From Shinisaurus crocodilurus (Eukaryota > Chordata > Lepidosauria > Squamata > Shinisauridae), in assembly GCA_021292165.1 (NCBI GenBank), contig CM037876.1, positions 285,360,521 through 285,424,520 on the forward strand: DNA of 64,000 bases. The letters run 5' to 3'. The notes under the pieces are model-generated. The model saw nothing but the letters and a program-made list of their open reading frames with translations, had not been told where the DNA came from and ran no database searches. Shown here one piece after another: positions 11,547 through 22,530 of the stretch. The first letter of the stretch is position 1. Each line of letters starts with the position of its first letter. The position numbers and the translations under genes were made by a program.

Positions 11547-11799
11547 CTGAAGTGATGGGGGAGTTTGTCTAATCACAAATCTTTATATAGAAGCCAGCAA
11601 TTCCTGGCACAGAATTTTGATTATTTAAAAATCAGCATAGGTAAAGCATAGAACACATACAATCCAGCATGTATTTATGGTAGCAGTACTGAAGTTGGTA
11701 GAACTATAGGCATTGAATTTCATAATGTTACATAAATGTTCAAGGATCTTACTCATCTGGGAATAAAAATTGCTGTGCTCTCTCACTGTCACACAATAC

Positions 11800-11916
11800 C
11801 TTGGCATGATCTTCCATCTTCATTCAAGACAAATCCTGGATTGCATGTACAGGAGTAGGAGCCAGGTACATTGGCGCACAGCTGCTGACAGTAACCATAG
11901 CGACATTCATCTATGT
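11800..11916 (-). CDS. FBLN5: FBLN5 exon 6: calcium-binding EGF module 3
   Basis: This 117-nt, phase 1-1 exon reads DIDECRYGYCQQLC, then ANVPGSYSCTC and NPGFVLNEDGRSCQ. It matches human module 3 almost residue for residue, with six cysteines and the calcium-binding motif intact. The acceptor pyrimidine tract is a run of C (cttcccccccag). The donor is G|gtattg, which departs from the gtaagt consensus at +4 to +6 and is the weakest donor of the set by eye. The reading frame is open throughout. Confidence 0.97.
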
Positions 11917-12492
11917 CTGGGGGGGGAAGTGAATTACAAGTGAGACTAGTAATTGCACCTGTTATACTGCAAAATCAATAACCACATAGACCCCAGACAC
12001 AACTGTTAACATCCAATATTTCCTAATTATATTGGCCAACAAATCTCATATAACTACAGTATGGTCAACATCTGTGTTGCTCAGGCCCATCAGACTGCAC
12101 ACAAAATCTTTGTCCAGCAACCCTTTTCCTCTCTCTTCATTATTGGTCTGTCTATGCAGCAGTTCCCACCAGCACACTTCACATGATTGCAGACTTTAGC
12201 CCACATCACCCCAAGCAGACTGTGATCAAACTGGCTGAATTGTTCATCAGAAGCACAAACCATATTCTTGTGCACCATTGTAAACTTCTAAAGGTGGGTT
12301 GAGTGATATCTCTATTTGAGCTTGTTACATTGGTGCAAGCTGCACTGAAAAAGGAAGCATATGATTGTGTGAACAAGCCCTTAGATTGTAATCTAAGCCT
12401 ACTGAACAAGGACTATGTTTACTCATGGCACCTACATACCCTCCAACATTTCACAGATGAAAATAGGGACGCACATGTGAGTTTGTAAGAGG

Positions 12493-12592
12493 TATGGTTA
12501 AGCAACATGAAGGTGTGATCAAGGGGGTGTGGCCAGGCAACATGAGGGCACGGCCAAGGGTATGGCCAGGCAACCAAAGAGCATGGTCAAGT
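12493..12592 (+). repeat. Short minisatellite, about 3 x 35 bp
   Basis: Imperfect tandem units share ggcaacatgagggca and gtgtggccaggcaac. Too short and diverged for a family name. Confidence 0.6.
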
Positions 12593-12624
12593 ACAAAAGT
12601 TATTAGAGGAAACACACAAAATCT

Positions 12625-12682
12625 TATATATTATAATTATTACATTATTATATTATATATTATTATATAATATTTTATTAGT
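12625..12682. repeat. AT-rich TATTA/ATAT repeat
   Basis: Simple-sequence run of tatta and atat units. Confidence 0.7.
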
Positions 12683-13183
12683 GGCTTTTGTAATATTTTT
12701 TAACCTTACTTAAACCCTTAATTGTTGATATCTGGTGTTTTTCACGGGGGGTGTGTGTGTCAGTGCTTACAGGGCAATCTCTTTCTTTTTGTTTTAAAAT
12801 AGTCAGGATTGGCACAAATTCAACAGGTAAAGCTTACCCACCCACCCCACACTCCAAACATGGAGCTTCAGGGAGAAAGGGAAGTTTCTTGCATTTCCTT
12901 CTGACACTGTAAACTCACCTGTTAAAGGCACAAAGTCAGCTCTGTTAGGAAATAAAATCTTTGGCAATATAAAGATAGGAATCATGTGATAAATTCCCTT
13001 ATTCACCTCTCCATCAGTTCAGGCTTTCACCCAGCTAATCCCTTTCCCACAGCAATGTGCAGCAGAGGCAGCAGGTAGAGCATGCGCATGCACACACACA
13101 CATGTCCTCTCCTGGCCCTCGCAGCTTAGCAGGGTCTGTTCCCTCCCTGCTTACTGCCAGTGTTCAAGCCTAAGCAGAGCTAT

Positions 13184-13262
13184 CTTAAAGGGGCCATGGG
13201 CAAAATTGCAGCTAAGCTAAAACTGCAAGCTTAGCTGCAATTTTGCCAATGGCCCCTTTAAG
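13184..13262. repeat. 79-bp hairpin
   Basis: Two 35-nt arms (cttaaaggggccatgggcaa... and its complement) differ at one position around a 9-nt loop. Probably a small foldback MITE; it would form a stable stem in either transcript strand. Confidence 0.8.
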
Positions 13263-13399
13263 TAGCTTGCAATTGCGGGAGGCAGGGGAATTCGGGACTC
13301 TGCATGACAAAGTGAGAAGCCGTGATGGATTAAGGGTTTTGGCATTTTGGGGGCAATTGGAGAATATGCACCTACAACCAAAGTACATGTTATGTTAAA

Positions 13400-13681
13400 G
13401 ATGTAGGTAGCAGCTACATCCTTTTCCCACAGTTCGGGGGGCGGTGAGGTTTAATACTTCCATCCCCATTTGTGATTTTTCCAATAATCACCTCACACCT
13501 GGGTATGGGGCATAGAAAAAAGTCTCCATTAGAGCCAATGGAGGCCTTTCCCGCCCGCTCCCAATCACAAGGTAGGCGGAGGAGATTACCAGACAAATTG
13601 CAGCTGGAGAGGAAAGTATTAAACCTCACCTCCCTGAATTGTAAAAAAGAAGACGACGACAATGTAGCTGCTAGCTGCATT
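13400..13681. mobile_element. MITE with long inverted ends
   Basis: gtgaggtttaatactt at about 13454 returns inverted as aagtattaaacctcac at about 13614. The outer tagcagctacat is mirrored by atgtagctgcta near 13667. Class unknown; no clear TSD. Confidence 0.6.
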
Positions 13682-14685
13682 TTCATTGTAGACTCCTGTG
13701 CTTTTGGAGATCACTGTTATTAATAAATGTATGGCAGTTGTATTATATAAACAGTGCTCCTCATTATCCACATACATCATCACAAAGTCATTCTTTTTCA
13801 GATTTAATTTGTATTTCTCAAGTTATATAAGCTCATAAAGTTCCAGTTTGGTATTAGAAGGAAGCAGAGCAGAAAATATCATACTGTGAGCATGTCTGCA
13901 AAAATTATGTTGCAGTAGAAATAGCTTGAAAATTGAGACAGTGAGTCTGCCTCAGCTGTTAAAAAAAAAAAGAGTTAAAAACAAGAAAGCTGCCCTAGCA
14001 TAGTAGCAATCAAAGCCCTTTGCACCGCTGCAATTGAACCAGGCTCATATGCAAAAGTCCATGATACATATATGGGGGTATTTTCATTCTGTTAATGCAT
14101 CGACATAGACTCCATTAGCAGCGGGGAAACAGCAGTATCGATTGCATTGGAATAACTGGGAGGTGAGGTTAAAGCCTGCCCTCTCCCCAGATATTAGCAG
14201 TGGGGAAACAGCAATCTGTTCCTACCACCCAGCAGATAGCCAATCAGCTAGCGGACACGGGAAAGTGGGCCGCAAAGGGTTGAGAACCACATGCAGCCTG
14301 CTTACATGTGAACACGTAGAGGGATGGATCTGGCATTTGCAAATTGCTAGATGTGAAGTGCCTGAGCAGCCTCCAGAATGCTTGGAGAAAGCCATGTCGG
14401 ACCCCAGAGAGGGCTGCTGACAGGATCTTCCAGGCCCCAAACACATAAACGTTAAGTATTTAGGATCCCCTTCTGGAAAACTGCAATCTCTGACCTTGTG
14501 ACAACCCCACTAAAATCTGCCCCCCCTACACACAATGGTATCTTCCTGTCTATGATTACAGTTGTTTTCTGATAGTGTTCTGCATGAGCTCAGCGATATG
14601 CTCACAGAGATCTATACAGGTAAGTGTATCCATAGAGGGACTGAGTCAGACAACTTCTTCCTCCAAGTGGCTGCATCTGTTAGAC

Positions 14686-14820
14686 CAGTGTTCTCCAACC
14701 TTGGGTCCCCAGATGTTTTTGGCCTACAACTCCCAGCATGCCCCAGCCAGCGTAGCTGGCTGGGCCATGCTGGGAGTTCTAGGCCAAAAACATCTGGGGA
14801 CCCAAGGTTGGAGAACACTG
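14686..14820. mobile_element. hAT foldback MITE (copy B), perfect TSD
   Basis: 135-bp palindrome with CAGTGTTCTCCAACC ends, flanked on both sides by the identical octamer tgttagac (14678-14685 and 14821-14828). Confidence 0.92.
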
Positions 14821-14929
14821 TGTTAGACCACTCAGACCACTCCATGTGAAGCCATTTACAAATTTCTAAACTGGCTCACACAGTCAATGAAATTTAGTCT
14901 GCAGGTGCCCATCATTATGATGATGATAA

Positions 14930-15185
14930 TGATGATATAGATTTATATACTGCTTACCATATTTTATATACAGGGAGATTAAAATACATCGTAATAAATA
15001 CAAAAATATTTAAATAAAACATTTATTAAAATGTCAAACAAACTGGACAGCAGAATCACTCAGGGATGGCCTGGGTAAAGAGTTGGGTCTTTGGCACTTA
15101 AAGCATGCCACAGTTGGCACCTCCCAAATACCAGGGGGGAGGGGCATTCCATAATCCACCAGCAATTAAAAGATTTACAGGCTAA
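14930..15185 (-). mobile_element. L3/L2-like LINE 3' region (probable)
   Basis: tagatttatatactgcttacc, the conserved aagagttgggtctttgg and cattccataatccacc resemble the reversed 3' part of the LINE family at 17555 and 21880. Confidence 0.45.
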
Positions 15186-15549
15186 GAAGAAGAAGAAGAA
15201 TCATACGAATAAATAATAGAATGCTATAGTAACTTAGGGATCATTATGGCATAACAGCCTACAGAGTGTTTGTCATTTTGGTCCGACTCAATGCAGCTGC
15301 TCTTCTGGAACTTCAGGTCTATTAGCTCAGTTAAATGACAGAATAAAAAAGCCATCAGTCCACATGTAGAGAACAGGTGCGGAAGTAGTCTTCTGAAGGG
15401 GGCCCTAGAACACATCTCACCTTACTTCTTCCAGCTATAAAAGGAGGGGTGCAGGTGAGTGTGCTTAGTAACCCAGAAAGCACAGTACTATTTTGTCAGT
15501 AGCCAGAGGGAGCCTTATCTGATGGCAGCTGAGCATTTCAAAGGGGCAT

Positions 15550-15613
15550 TTCTGGAGCTCCAGTGTGGTGGACAGAACACTGGATTGGACTCGGGAGACC
15601 GAGATTCCAGGCC
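15550..15613 (+). mobile_element. Sauria-type SINE head fragment
   Basis: ccagtgtggtggacagaaca and ctggattggactcgggagac match the 5' part of the SINE at 33665; the remainder is absent. Confidence 0.4.
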
Positions 15614-16396
15614 AGGAAATGAAAATGACAAAATGAAGACTGTTTTTTACCTGGTACCTGTCAAAAAAAAAAAAAAAGGCTGATGAGGGACTGCCAGACA
15701 GAACTTTGTTCTATCGCCCCTAAATAATGAATGTATTCAATTTTAGGAAATCTGTGTTCTGGAGGAGCACAAATTCATAGCAGCTGTCAGCATTTGTTTT
15801 ACATTTGGTTCACTTATTCAAATATGTCATACTGGAGCCTGAGGAATAGGAGGAAGCACCCAAATGGCTACTTCTCGGACACCCTATGCATCTTTCCAAG
15901 AACCTTCCGTGTGTGTGTGTGTATTGTCTCAAGTCCATTTTGAAGACATTTTCAGTGGCAGATCTCCCATATCTTGTAAGTTCCACCTTTAACAGCCTCG
16001 TTGATGACCTATTTTCACTTTATATTTGTACTTGTTGGATACACATACCCAAATACAAAACACATGCATGCCATCATGTCAGATGTAAAGCGTGCATGCA
16101 TTTATTTTTCAGGGCTCCTAATGCATGCAGGGAGATATGTATTTTAAAGGGCATTAAGCAAACAGGGAAGGATAACTAGTTTCTACTCTAAAACTGACTT
16201 CTGTCATTCCAGCAGTAGCTTTCTACTGAAATATTTTCACTTGCATTATATGGGAGTTTCAAAATCTATGCAAAACAGCAGTTTGCCTGGAATAACACCT
16301 GTGAAGTTGAACTGCGGTAAGAATGATTGATTTATGTACGGTACTTCTAATATGTATCAGCCGAAGCAGGGATGCGGAACCATCTGTAATAATACT

Positions 16397-16541
16397 CTGT
16401 TGCAGCTTTCCCCAACCTGGTACCCTCCAGATGTTGTTGAACTCCAACTTCAAGAAGCCTCAGCCAGTATGGCCAATGGTTAGGGATGATGGGAGCTGTA
16501 GTCCAACAACCTCTGGAGGGCCACAGGTTCCCAACTCCTGG
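16397..16541. mobile_element. hAT foldback MITE, CCCTCCAGATGTTG subfamily
   Basis: Inverted arms: ccctccagatgttgttgaac against caacaacctctggagggcc around a central palindrome. Same structure as 43792. Confidence 0.75.
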
Positions 16542-17554
16542 GCTAAAGACACAAGAGATAGCCCAAAAGACAAATTCATTGCTGCATAGCACTTGAATAC
16601 TTTTGACATTAAGTTGGATATAGTTTTCTCTCTCCCATCCCAGAACACATAAATAAATCCCATCACCTAATCATTTTTTTCTCTCATTTGGCTCTACATT
16701 TTGTTTGTTATTTAAAGAAGTTTTACAGTTGGCTGTCCTTCAGACTTGTCATGCAATCTCTATGATGATTTCTAATTTATTTCTCTGCTCCAACAGTGCC
16801 TTATGGGTGACTCCAGTAGGTTCTCATAGAAAATTCTGCATTTAGACTCTCAGCACATCTCTCCCAACACCTTAGTCATTTTGACAGCAGATGGGAGAGA
16901 TGGTATGGGAAGATATCCCTGTCTGAGTATTTCCTGTAAAGAAGGTCATCATTTTTTAATAGAAAGGATGTCCTATTCCCCCCCCCCCCCCGGAATCTAC
17001 TGCTGTATTTGGATCAACTGTAAAGCTGGAACTACACCTTCAGTAGAGATCTGGAACTAGAAATCCAGGTCTCCACTGAACATCTGCAAAAGTGTCACCA
17101 TGGGGGGCCAAGACATAGTGGAGAAGCATGTTGGATAGTCAGGGGTGGCTACAGAGTTGCCTTATACAAAGAAGGCGTAGTAACACAGCATTTAAGTTTT
17201 AGAGGCAATGAGTGTAGGCTAGAGGCAATTTGGTTTAAAAGAGGCAATTTGGTTTCAAATCAACTTACTTGTATTAGTCCTTTTATACACATTGTTGGAG
17301 AAGACTAAGTAACATGGTTTGACTACAGGAAATCCTCTAAAGCTGGGTGTGTGAGTGCAAGTATACAAAAGAAAAACATGAGATATGTTTACTTGCTTCT
17401 ATCATGGAGAAGGCACATGTTGCTTGGTTCTTGGTTGCGGGAGGGGGGGGAGAGGAAGGAAAGAGGAGGAAGAGGAACTGATCCAAGTTACAGGAGGACA
17501 CCAAGAGGATGAGCTAGACATTCTCTGTCGCCCCCTAGCGCCTGGAAGCAGACG

Positions 17555-17680
17555 GAGTTTATTTATTTATTTCATTTTGATACTGCCCAATAGCCGAAGC
17601 TCTCTGGGCGGTTTACAGCAATTAACAAGACAGTCCCTGCCCGCAGGCTTACAATCTAAAATAAAAATAAAAATGTAGTG
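17555..17680 (-). mobile_element. L3-like LINE 3' tail
   Basis: Reversed tail: tactgcccaatagccgaagc, ctctgggcggtttaca. It is the complement of the 3' end of the LINE at 50770-52846. Confidence 0.7.
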
Positions 17681-17818
17681 GAACATTTTTAAAATAATCT
17701 TTTTGGTAGCTGAGTTCAGCAATCCCAGCCAACTGGAGTGCATGTCATGAATGTGATGGTGTTATTTGGCTATGTACAGAGCATTTCTTCCAGTATGAAC
17801 CTATCCATGCACTATGAA

Positions 17819-18180
17819 CAGCATCCTCTGAGGCCCTCCTCTAAGGGAGGCTCAGAGGATAGCCACAAGGAAGAGGGCCTTTTCAGTGGTGGCCAGTTGT
17901 GGAATGCGAGGTCCGCCTGGCACACCAACGTTGTTATCTTTTCAGTGCCAGGTTAAGACTTGCCTCTATACCCAGCTGTTTGATGGCATATAGGTTATGG
18001 TGGGCTTCTTGATGCATCAGTTGAATTGTTTATGGTTGTCAATTAAGTTTTAGTTGTTTTATGGTGTCCTGGTATTTTATTGATAATTCTTTTTAGCTGT
18101 TTTAAATTTTTGTATGTTTTAATTTTGTTGTAAGTTGCCTTTAGTCTTTTTTTTTTTAAAAAATAAGGCATCTAAGAAAT
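17819..18180 (+). mobile_element. L3-like LINE 3' end
   Basis: Matches the last part of the LINE at 52440-52846: the ggccctcct...gaggctc motif, agagggccttttcagtgg, gtgccaggttaagac, then a T-rich 3' UTR ending taagaaatattatt. Confidence 0.75.
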
Positions 18181-18208
18181 ATTATTATTATTATTGTCGT
18201 TATTGTTG

Positions 18209-18247
<39 letters not shown>

Positions 18248-18268
18248 TTGTTAATAATAATAATAATA
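18181..18268 (+). repeat. Compound (ATT)(GTT)(GCT)(GTT)(AAT)n microsatellite
   Basis: 88 bp of trinucleotides with a (GCT)8 core, seeded by the LINE tail. Translation to poly-Leu/Ile on the plus strand is not evidence for a gene. Confidence 0.9.
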
Positions 18269-18305
18269 TGTGATGGCATTATGAAGCCAAATCAGAGTGA
18301 AGGCA

Positions 18306-19693
18306 ATGGGTGCGTTCGCACGTCACACCAACACACCCTGACAATAAGCTACGGTGGGTTGGTTGTTCTGCAAATAACCCATGGTGCGCCCAATAGACGA
18401 TTGGTCTCTTCATGGGTTGTTCTCCCCCTCCCTCCCTCTTGGTCCTCCCGCGGGTATCCCAGGGGACACTGCAACAGGACCAACTTGTCTCCCCCCTCCA
18501 TGCTGTGATCATGAGACATTTTTGGCTCACTGCAACTTTTTTCCCTTTCTTTTTTCAGAGATCATGATCTCCAACTTGACAGCCAGCTTTTGCAATCCCC
18601 GTATTGACAGCCACTGACAGCCTCTTCAAAGTGCCCAAGTACAGACATACGGACATGATACCTGCATAGGTCCCTGTCAATTTTTTTAAAAAATCCCTGT
18701 CTAAATCCCTGTTTAAAAGGGAGCCTTACCTTTGACAGCTGTCAAAGGTCAGGACTGTAAATGGGGTGGCTCATACTTTTCCATGTTCCCAAGCACCTAG
18801 TGTCTTGGGAACCGGTAGAAAAATGAGAGCACCCTTAGGACAGTCAAATCCAAAAAAGAAAAAGGATGAGAATCTTGCTGTGAAGGGGCTGTAAATCCCA
18901 CCAGCCCCTTTTCACAAGCACAGATCATTCACGCTTTTGGTTTGGCTTGACAGCTCACCTTTTAACAGCTGTCAAACCAAATGAGCAACTCTGGGTCAAT
19001 ATCCAGGGTTAGTACCTGCTGCACTTTGCCAGCAGGTACATCCATGGACATTGCCGAGCTGAGGCTGCCCATTTTCAGACCTCTGCAAGTGTGCAGGTGT
19101 GCACACTTGAGGAAATTTTTTTTAATTGTGTGTAAATATTTGCGCACATTGGGGGTCCAAACATTTTTTAAAAAAGTTTGCAACCATGGACAGCCTCTCC
19201 AAGGTGCCATTAGGGCACTTTGAAGGGCCGGTCAGTGGCTGTCAAAATGGGGATTGTGAAGCTGGCTGTCAAGCTGGAGATGGCAATCTCCAGAAAAAGA
19301 AAGGAGAAGGCGGGGAAAGCTGTGGCGAGCCAAAAACACAGCAGGGAGGGCAGTAAGCCAGTCACAGGCACCCCCAAGTGCCACTTGGACACTTGTGGGG
19401 CGGCTGTCACTGGCGGTGGCCTGGGCAAGCTTGGCAAGAGGTTTCTGCCACTCTTGCCAAGCAGCTCACTCGCCCCTTCCCTGCACCCATGATAGGGATG
19501 GTTGCTTGGGTTTGGACAACATGCCAACCCATTGTGGGTGAAACAACCCCAGCTACAAGCCATGGCTTGTCAGGGTGGCTTATAACCCAAAAACAAGCCA
19601 CCTTGGGGGCAGGGGTCTGGGTCCACACAACACACTAACCCACCGTGGCTTATCAGCCATTGTGGGTTATTGTGTTGTGTGAACCCAGTCAAG
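18306..19693. mobile_element. 1.4-kb foldback DNA element
   Basis: Terminal arms of about 55 bp are inverted: left has gcgttcgcacgtcacacc...acggtgggtt, right has aacccaccgtggcttatc...gtgttgtgtgaacccag. A second inverted pair, cagccactgacagcctc with agtgccc (18605-18640) against agggcactttgaaggg with gtcagtggctgtc (19213-19240), extends the stem. No transposase. Flanks give no clear TSD. Confidence 0.7.
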
Positions 19694-20515
19694 GTTTCCT
19701 GCCCTCACTCAGTCCTAGTTATGAGGAGAAAATGGAATAACCTCGATTTATGCCACTCTGAGCTCCTTGGAGTAAGAACAGAATATGTAGGTCTGCCTTT
19801 AGTAATAATAAACTGCCAGCAGAGTGGAAGAAAAGAAAAACAAAACATTTTGAAAGAACTCCTGAGAATAATGGTTCTCGGGCAATTACCAAGGACCATG
19901 AATGGAATCCTTCCTCCTTCAGATACTTTTCTCAGCCTCAGCCTCAACAGAAGTTCCCTCCACTCCATCCCCTTTAGTGCTACTGTCTTCTTTCACCTTT
20001 GATAGAAAATTGGTGGTCCAGCCACAAGTTCCCCCCTGAAACCATCATGTAAAAATAACAAGCAACAGTTTTTAAAAAATGCACTTTTCCTGGTGGTGTA
20101 GATGGGTAATTTTAGACCCTGGCCTGGACTAAACAAAACTCTCCTTTACATGTCCATGTGTATTACTTCAGTTGTGAAGCACACGACTAACATTTCTCTT
20201 CCCCTCCCACACTGCCATTCCATGCTTTACAACTGCTTCTACATTCCCTATATGTTAAAACAACAATAAAGCTCTTTGCCAACCCTGATTTATTTTTTAA
20301 AAAAATACTCTGAGCATATGCAGTTTTGCATTTTAAATTCACTTAAATCATAGCAGCATCATGACTGCAGGAATAAACTGGAGCTTGCTTCTGCTGATGG
20401 ATGCCCACATCACCTGCCGCTCTCTAGGTGCTCATTTGCCCACCCCACCGGGCTGAGGGGCCCTGGTGTTTGGCCCCAGGGTCCAATCTGAGGTGCACCG
20501 CTAATTTTGCTCAAC

Positions 20516-20671
20516 AATATGTTTTAACTTGTTTTAATTATTTGAGGGGTTTGTTTTAATTTGGTTTTAAAATTTTTATAATGCTTTTATTGTTTCTATT
20601 TTATATTGTATTTTATTGTCTTTTTTTACTGATTGTTGTAAACCGCCCAAAGAGCTTCGGCTATTCGATGG
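20516..20671 (+). mobile_element. L3-like LINE 3' tail next to FBLN5 exon 5
   Basis: T-rich 3' UTR ending taaaccgcccaaagagcttc and ggctattcgatgg, the family's signature 3' end. It is opposite in orientation to FBLN5 and runs into the TAA repeat beside the exon 5 donor. Confidence 0.8.

Positions 20672-20716
<45 letters not shown>
20672..20716 (+). repeat. (TAA)15 microsatellite
   Basis: About 45 bp of pure TAA; the LINE's 3' microsatellite. It ends 6 bases from the donor GT of FBLN5 exon 5. Confidence 0.95.
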
Positions 20717-20718
<2 letters not shown>

Positions 20719-20722
20719 ATAC

Positions 20723-20845
20723 CTAAGCATTGGCCCTCTAAAAGCCAGTATCCGTCAGTGCAGGAGCAAGTGTATCCTCCTTCAGTGTTGATGCAGATTT
20801 GGGTGGGGTTGCACTGATGTGATTCGGATGCACATTCATCAACAT
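20723..20845 (-). CDS. FBLN5: FBLN5 exon 5: calcium-binding EGF module 2
   Basis: This 123-nt exon (41 codons, phase 1-1) opens DVDECASESHQCNPTQIC and continues INTEGGYTCSC with YWLLEGQCL at the end. It is nearly identical to human module 2 as I remember it. It has six cysteines, the D-x-D-E-C calcium-binding start, and the C-x-N-x4-Y pattern that permits Asn hydroxylation. The acceptor is tctgtattgcag and the donor is G|gtatgt. Only about six intron bases separate the exon from a (TAA)n tract that forms the tail of a LINE fragment, so the 5' splice site is intact but tightly bordered by repeat. Confidence 0.97.
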
Positions 20846-21389
20846 CTGCAATACAGAGGATAATCAACCAGTTACATGATTGTTCCGACACAAAGCAGTG
20901 TTTGTTTTAACTGTAGAGTCCCATTCCTGTGATCAAGCTTATAAAAGATGCATCTGAGAAAGGAATCAGGAGGAATGCCAAAATACATTTGGAGCTGCTT
21001 TAACCACAGCCTCTGAGGCACTGAAGATAATTCACTATTGTATTTCCTATGCCAAGGTACTGACGGAAACAAAATCATTGGCACTTCAGGAGAAATATGT
21101 CCACCCAACAGATGCTCTCTGTCTCTTATAGGGCTGACTCAATGACAGAGGTTGTTTCCAGTTTCTTTGATATCATGTTACATCTACTGGTTGCTTTCCT
21201 AGTAAATAACATTTCTGAACTCATACCAACTGGGAATTTGTAACCAGTAATAAAAAACACCTTCTCCAATCAGACATGTCATTAGCCTTATCTCCAGGGC
21301 ACTAGGGCCGTAGTGCTACACATACTTCCAGCATGACGCTAGGCATGTTTCGTAGAAGTCCCTTGGAGTTAAATGAGACAGACAGTGCA

Positions 21390-21475
21390 ATCCAATGCAT
21401 GTTTACAAATAACCCCCACAGGTGCTCAGTCAGTGAGGCTTACTACCAGGTAAATGTGTCAAGGATTGAAGCCTC
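21390..21475. mobile_element. CAATCC-type MITE, diverged
   Basis: gtgcaatccaatgcatgttta and gtgaggcttactaccaggtaa recall the palindromic elements at 32061 and 59196. Confidence 0.4.
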
Positions 21476-21899
21476 AGTCTTTAAGAAGTGTACAGCACCC
21501 ATAGATTACAGTTTATATGCAGGGTCAAAGTAAACGTTACTTTAAAATTTAAAGCCTAAATGTGTCTTTGAATCCCATGCTTGGGATTCCCTACATCTTA
21601 AAACCAAAGACAGCTGTGGAAGCCCTGATCCAGATCAGGATTGTGATGCAGGTGGGAAGAGGCTTTAACCCTGTGTAGTTTCCTGCTGAAAATCGCTCCT
21701 CCGCAGGCTAAACTATACGCTATGTTAAATATGTAGTGTGGAGCTGATCCTCACCATTCTATTTACGTTAGTGTTAGTGTGCAGCCCCCAATCTGGATTG
21801 GAAACACCATGCACAGGTAGGGGAGGTTTAAACCTTTCCACCCAGCCACTTTCCCCCCAAAATCCAAATGGAGTTTGAAAAACCAATGGAATCCCCATG

Positions 21900-22530
21900 G
21901 TGGGAGGGAGCAAACACTAAAACCATCATATCATAAAAACAATTTAAAACGCCAAATTTAAAAGATGTGTCTTTTCTAAAGCAGAGAGTAGGGACCGATT
22001 GTAGCACCACGGGGACTGCATTCCACAATCTAATAGTGACACAGCAGAAAGCCCTCACCTGTCAAGTGGGCCTCTGCAAGTGACAGTATCCACAGAAGGG
22101 CCTTTCCTGCAGATCTTAATAACCAGACAGGTTCATAACAAGACAGGCAGTTCCTTCAGTATCCAAACTCTATGCTGTTTAGGGCTTTAAAGGTTAAAAC
22201 GAACATCTTGAGTTGAGCCCAGAAAATGGCAATGATTGCAGATCTTTCAATACTGGAGTAATATGATACTGATACAATGCACTAGCCTGGCTACCACATT
22301 TTGCGCCAATTGAAGCTTGCAGACTCTCTTCAGGGTTAGCGTAATGTAGACTGTGTTGCAGTAGCCTAATTGTGATGTAACTAAGACATGGATAACTGTT
22401 GCCAAATCAGAATGACTCAGGTAAGGTCATAGCTGGTGCACTAAACATTAAGTGTGCAAATGCACTCCTTGCCACACCTGCCACCTGAGAATCCAGGGAC
22501 AACATAGGGTCAAGGAGCACTTCTAAGCTA
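21900..22530 (-). mobile_element. L3-like LINE, RT C-terminus and 3' UTR (part 1)
   Basis: The minus strand reads VLLDPMLSLDSQVAGVARSA (about 22510) and lower down RAFCCVTIRLWNAVP (about 22050). Both are decayed versions of the C-terminal reverse-transcriptase region of the LINE at 50770. Continues at 23337 beyond a CR1 insertion. Confidence 0.75.

Larger units (their letters stand above)
7362..11799 (-). other. FBLN5: FBLN5 intron 6
   Basis: Contents in order: a palindromic MITE at 7631, a roughly 1.1-kb foldback with an LTR-like centre, a tRNA-derived SINE split by a hAT, a hAT foldback MITE, and a fragment of the GGCGCAATCC element family. 10010-10540 and 10690-11215 show no recognisable feature. 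Confidence 0.8.
11917..20722 (-). other. FBLN5: FBLN5 intron 5
   Basis: Holds a three-unit minisatellite, a perfect-looking hairpin, several MITEs, LINE tails, a mixed trinucleotide repeat and a 1.4-kb foldback element. A LINE tail directly adjoins the exon 5 donor at its right end. 15620-16390 and 16560-17540 look non-repetitive apart from a C15 run near 16977. Confidence 0.8.

Noticed and set aside
18194..18508. Poly-leucine 'signal peptide' ORF
   Set aside because: The leucines come from a trinucleotide microsatellite at the end of a LINE tail.
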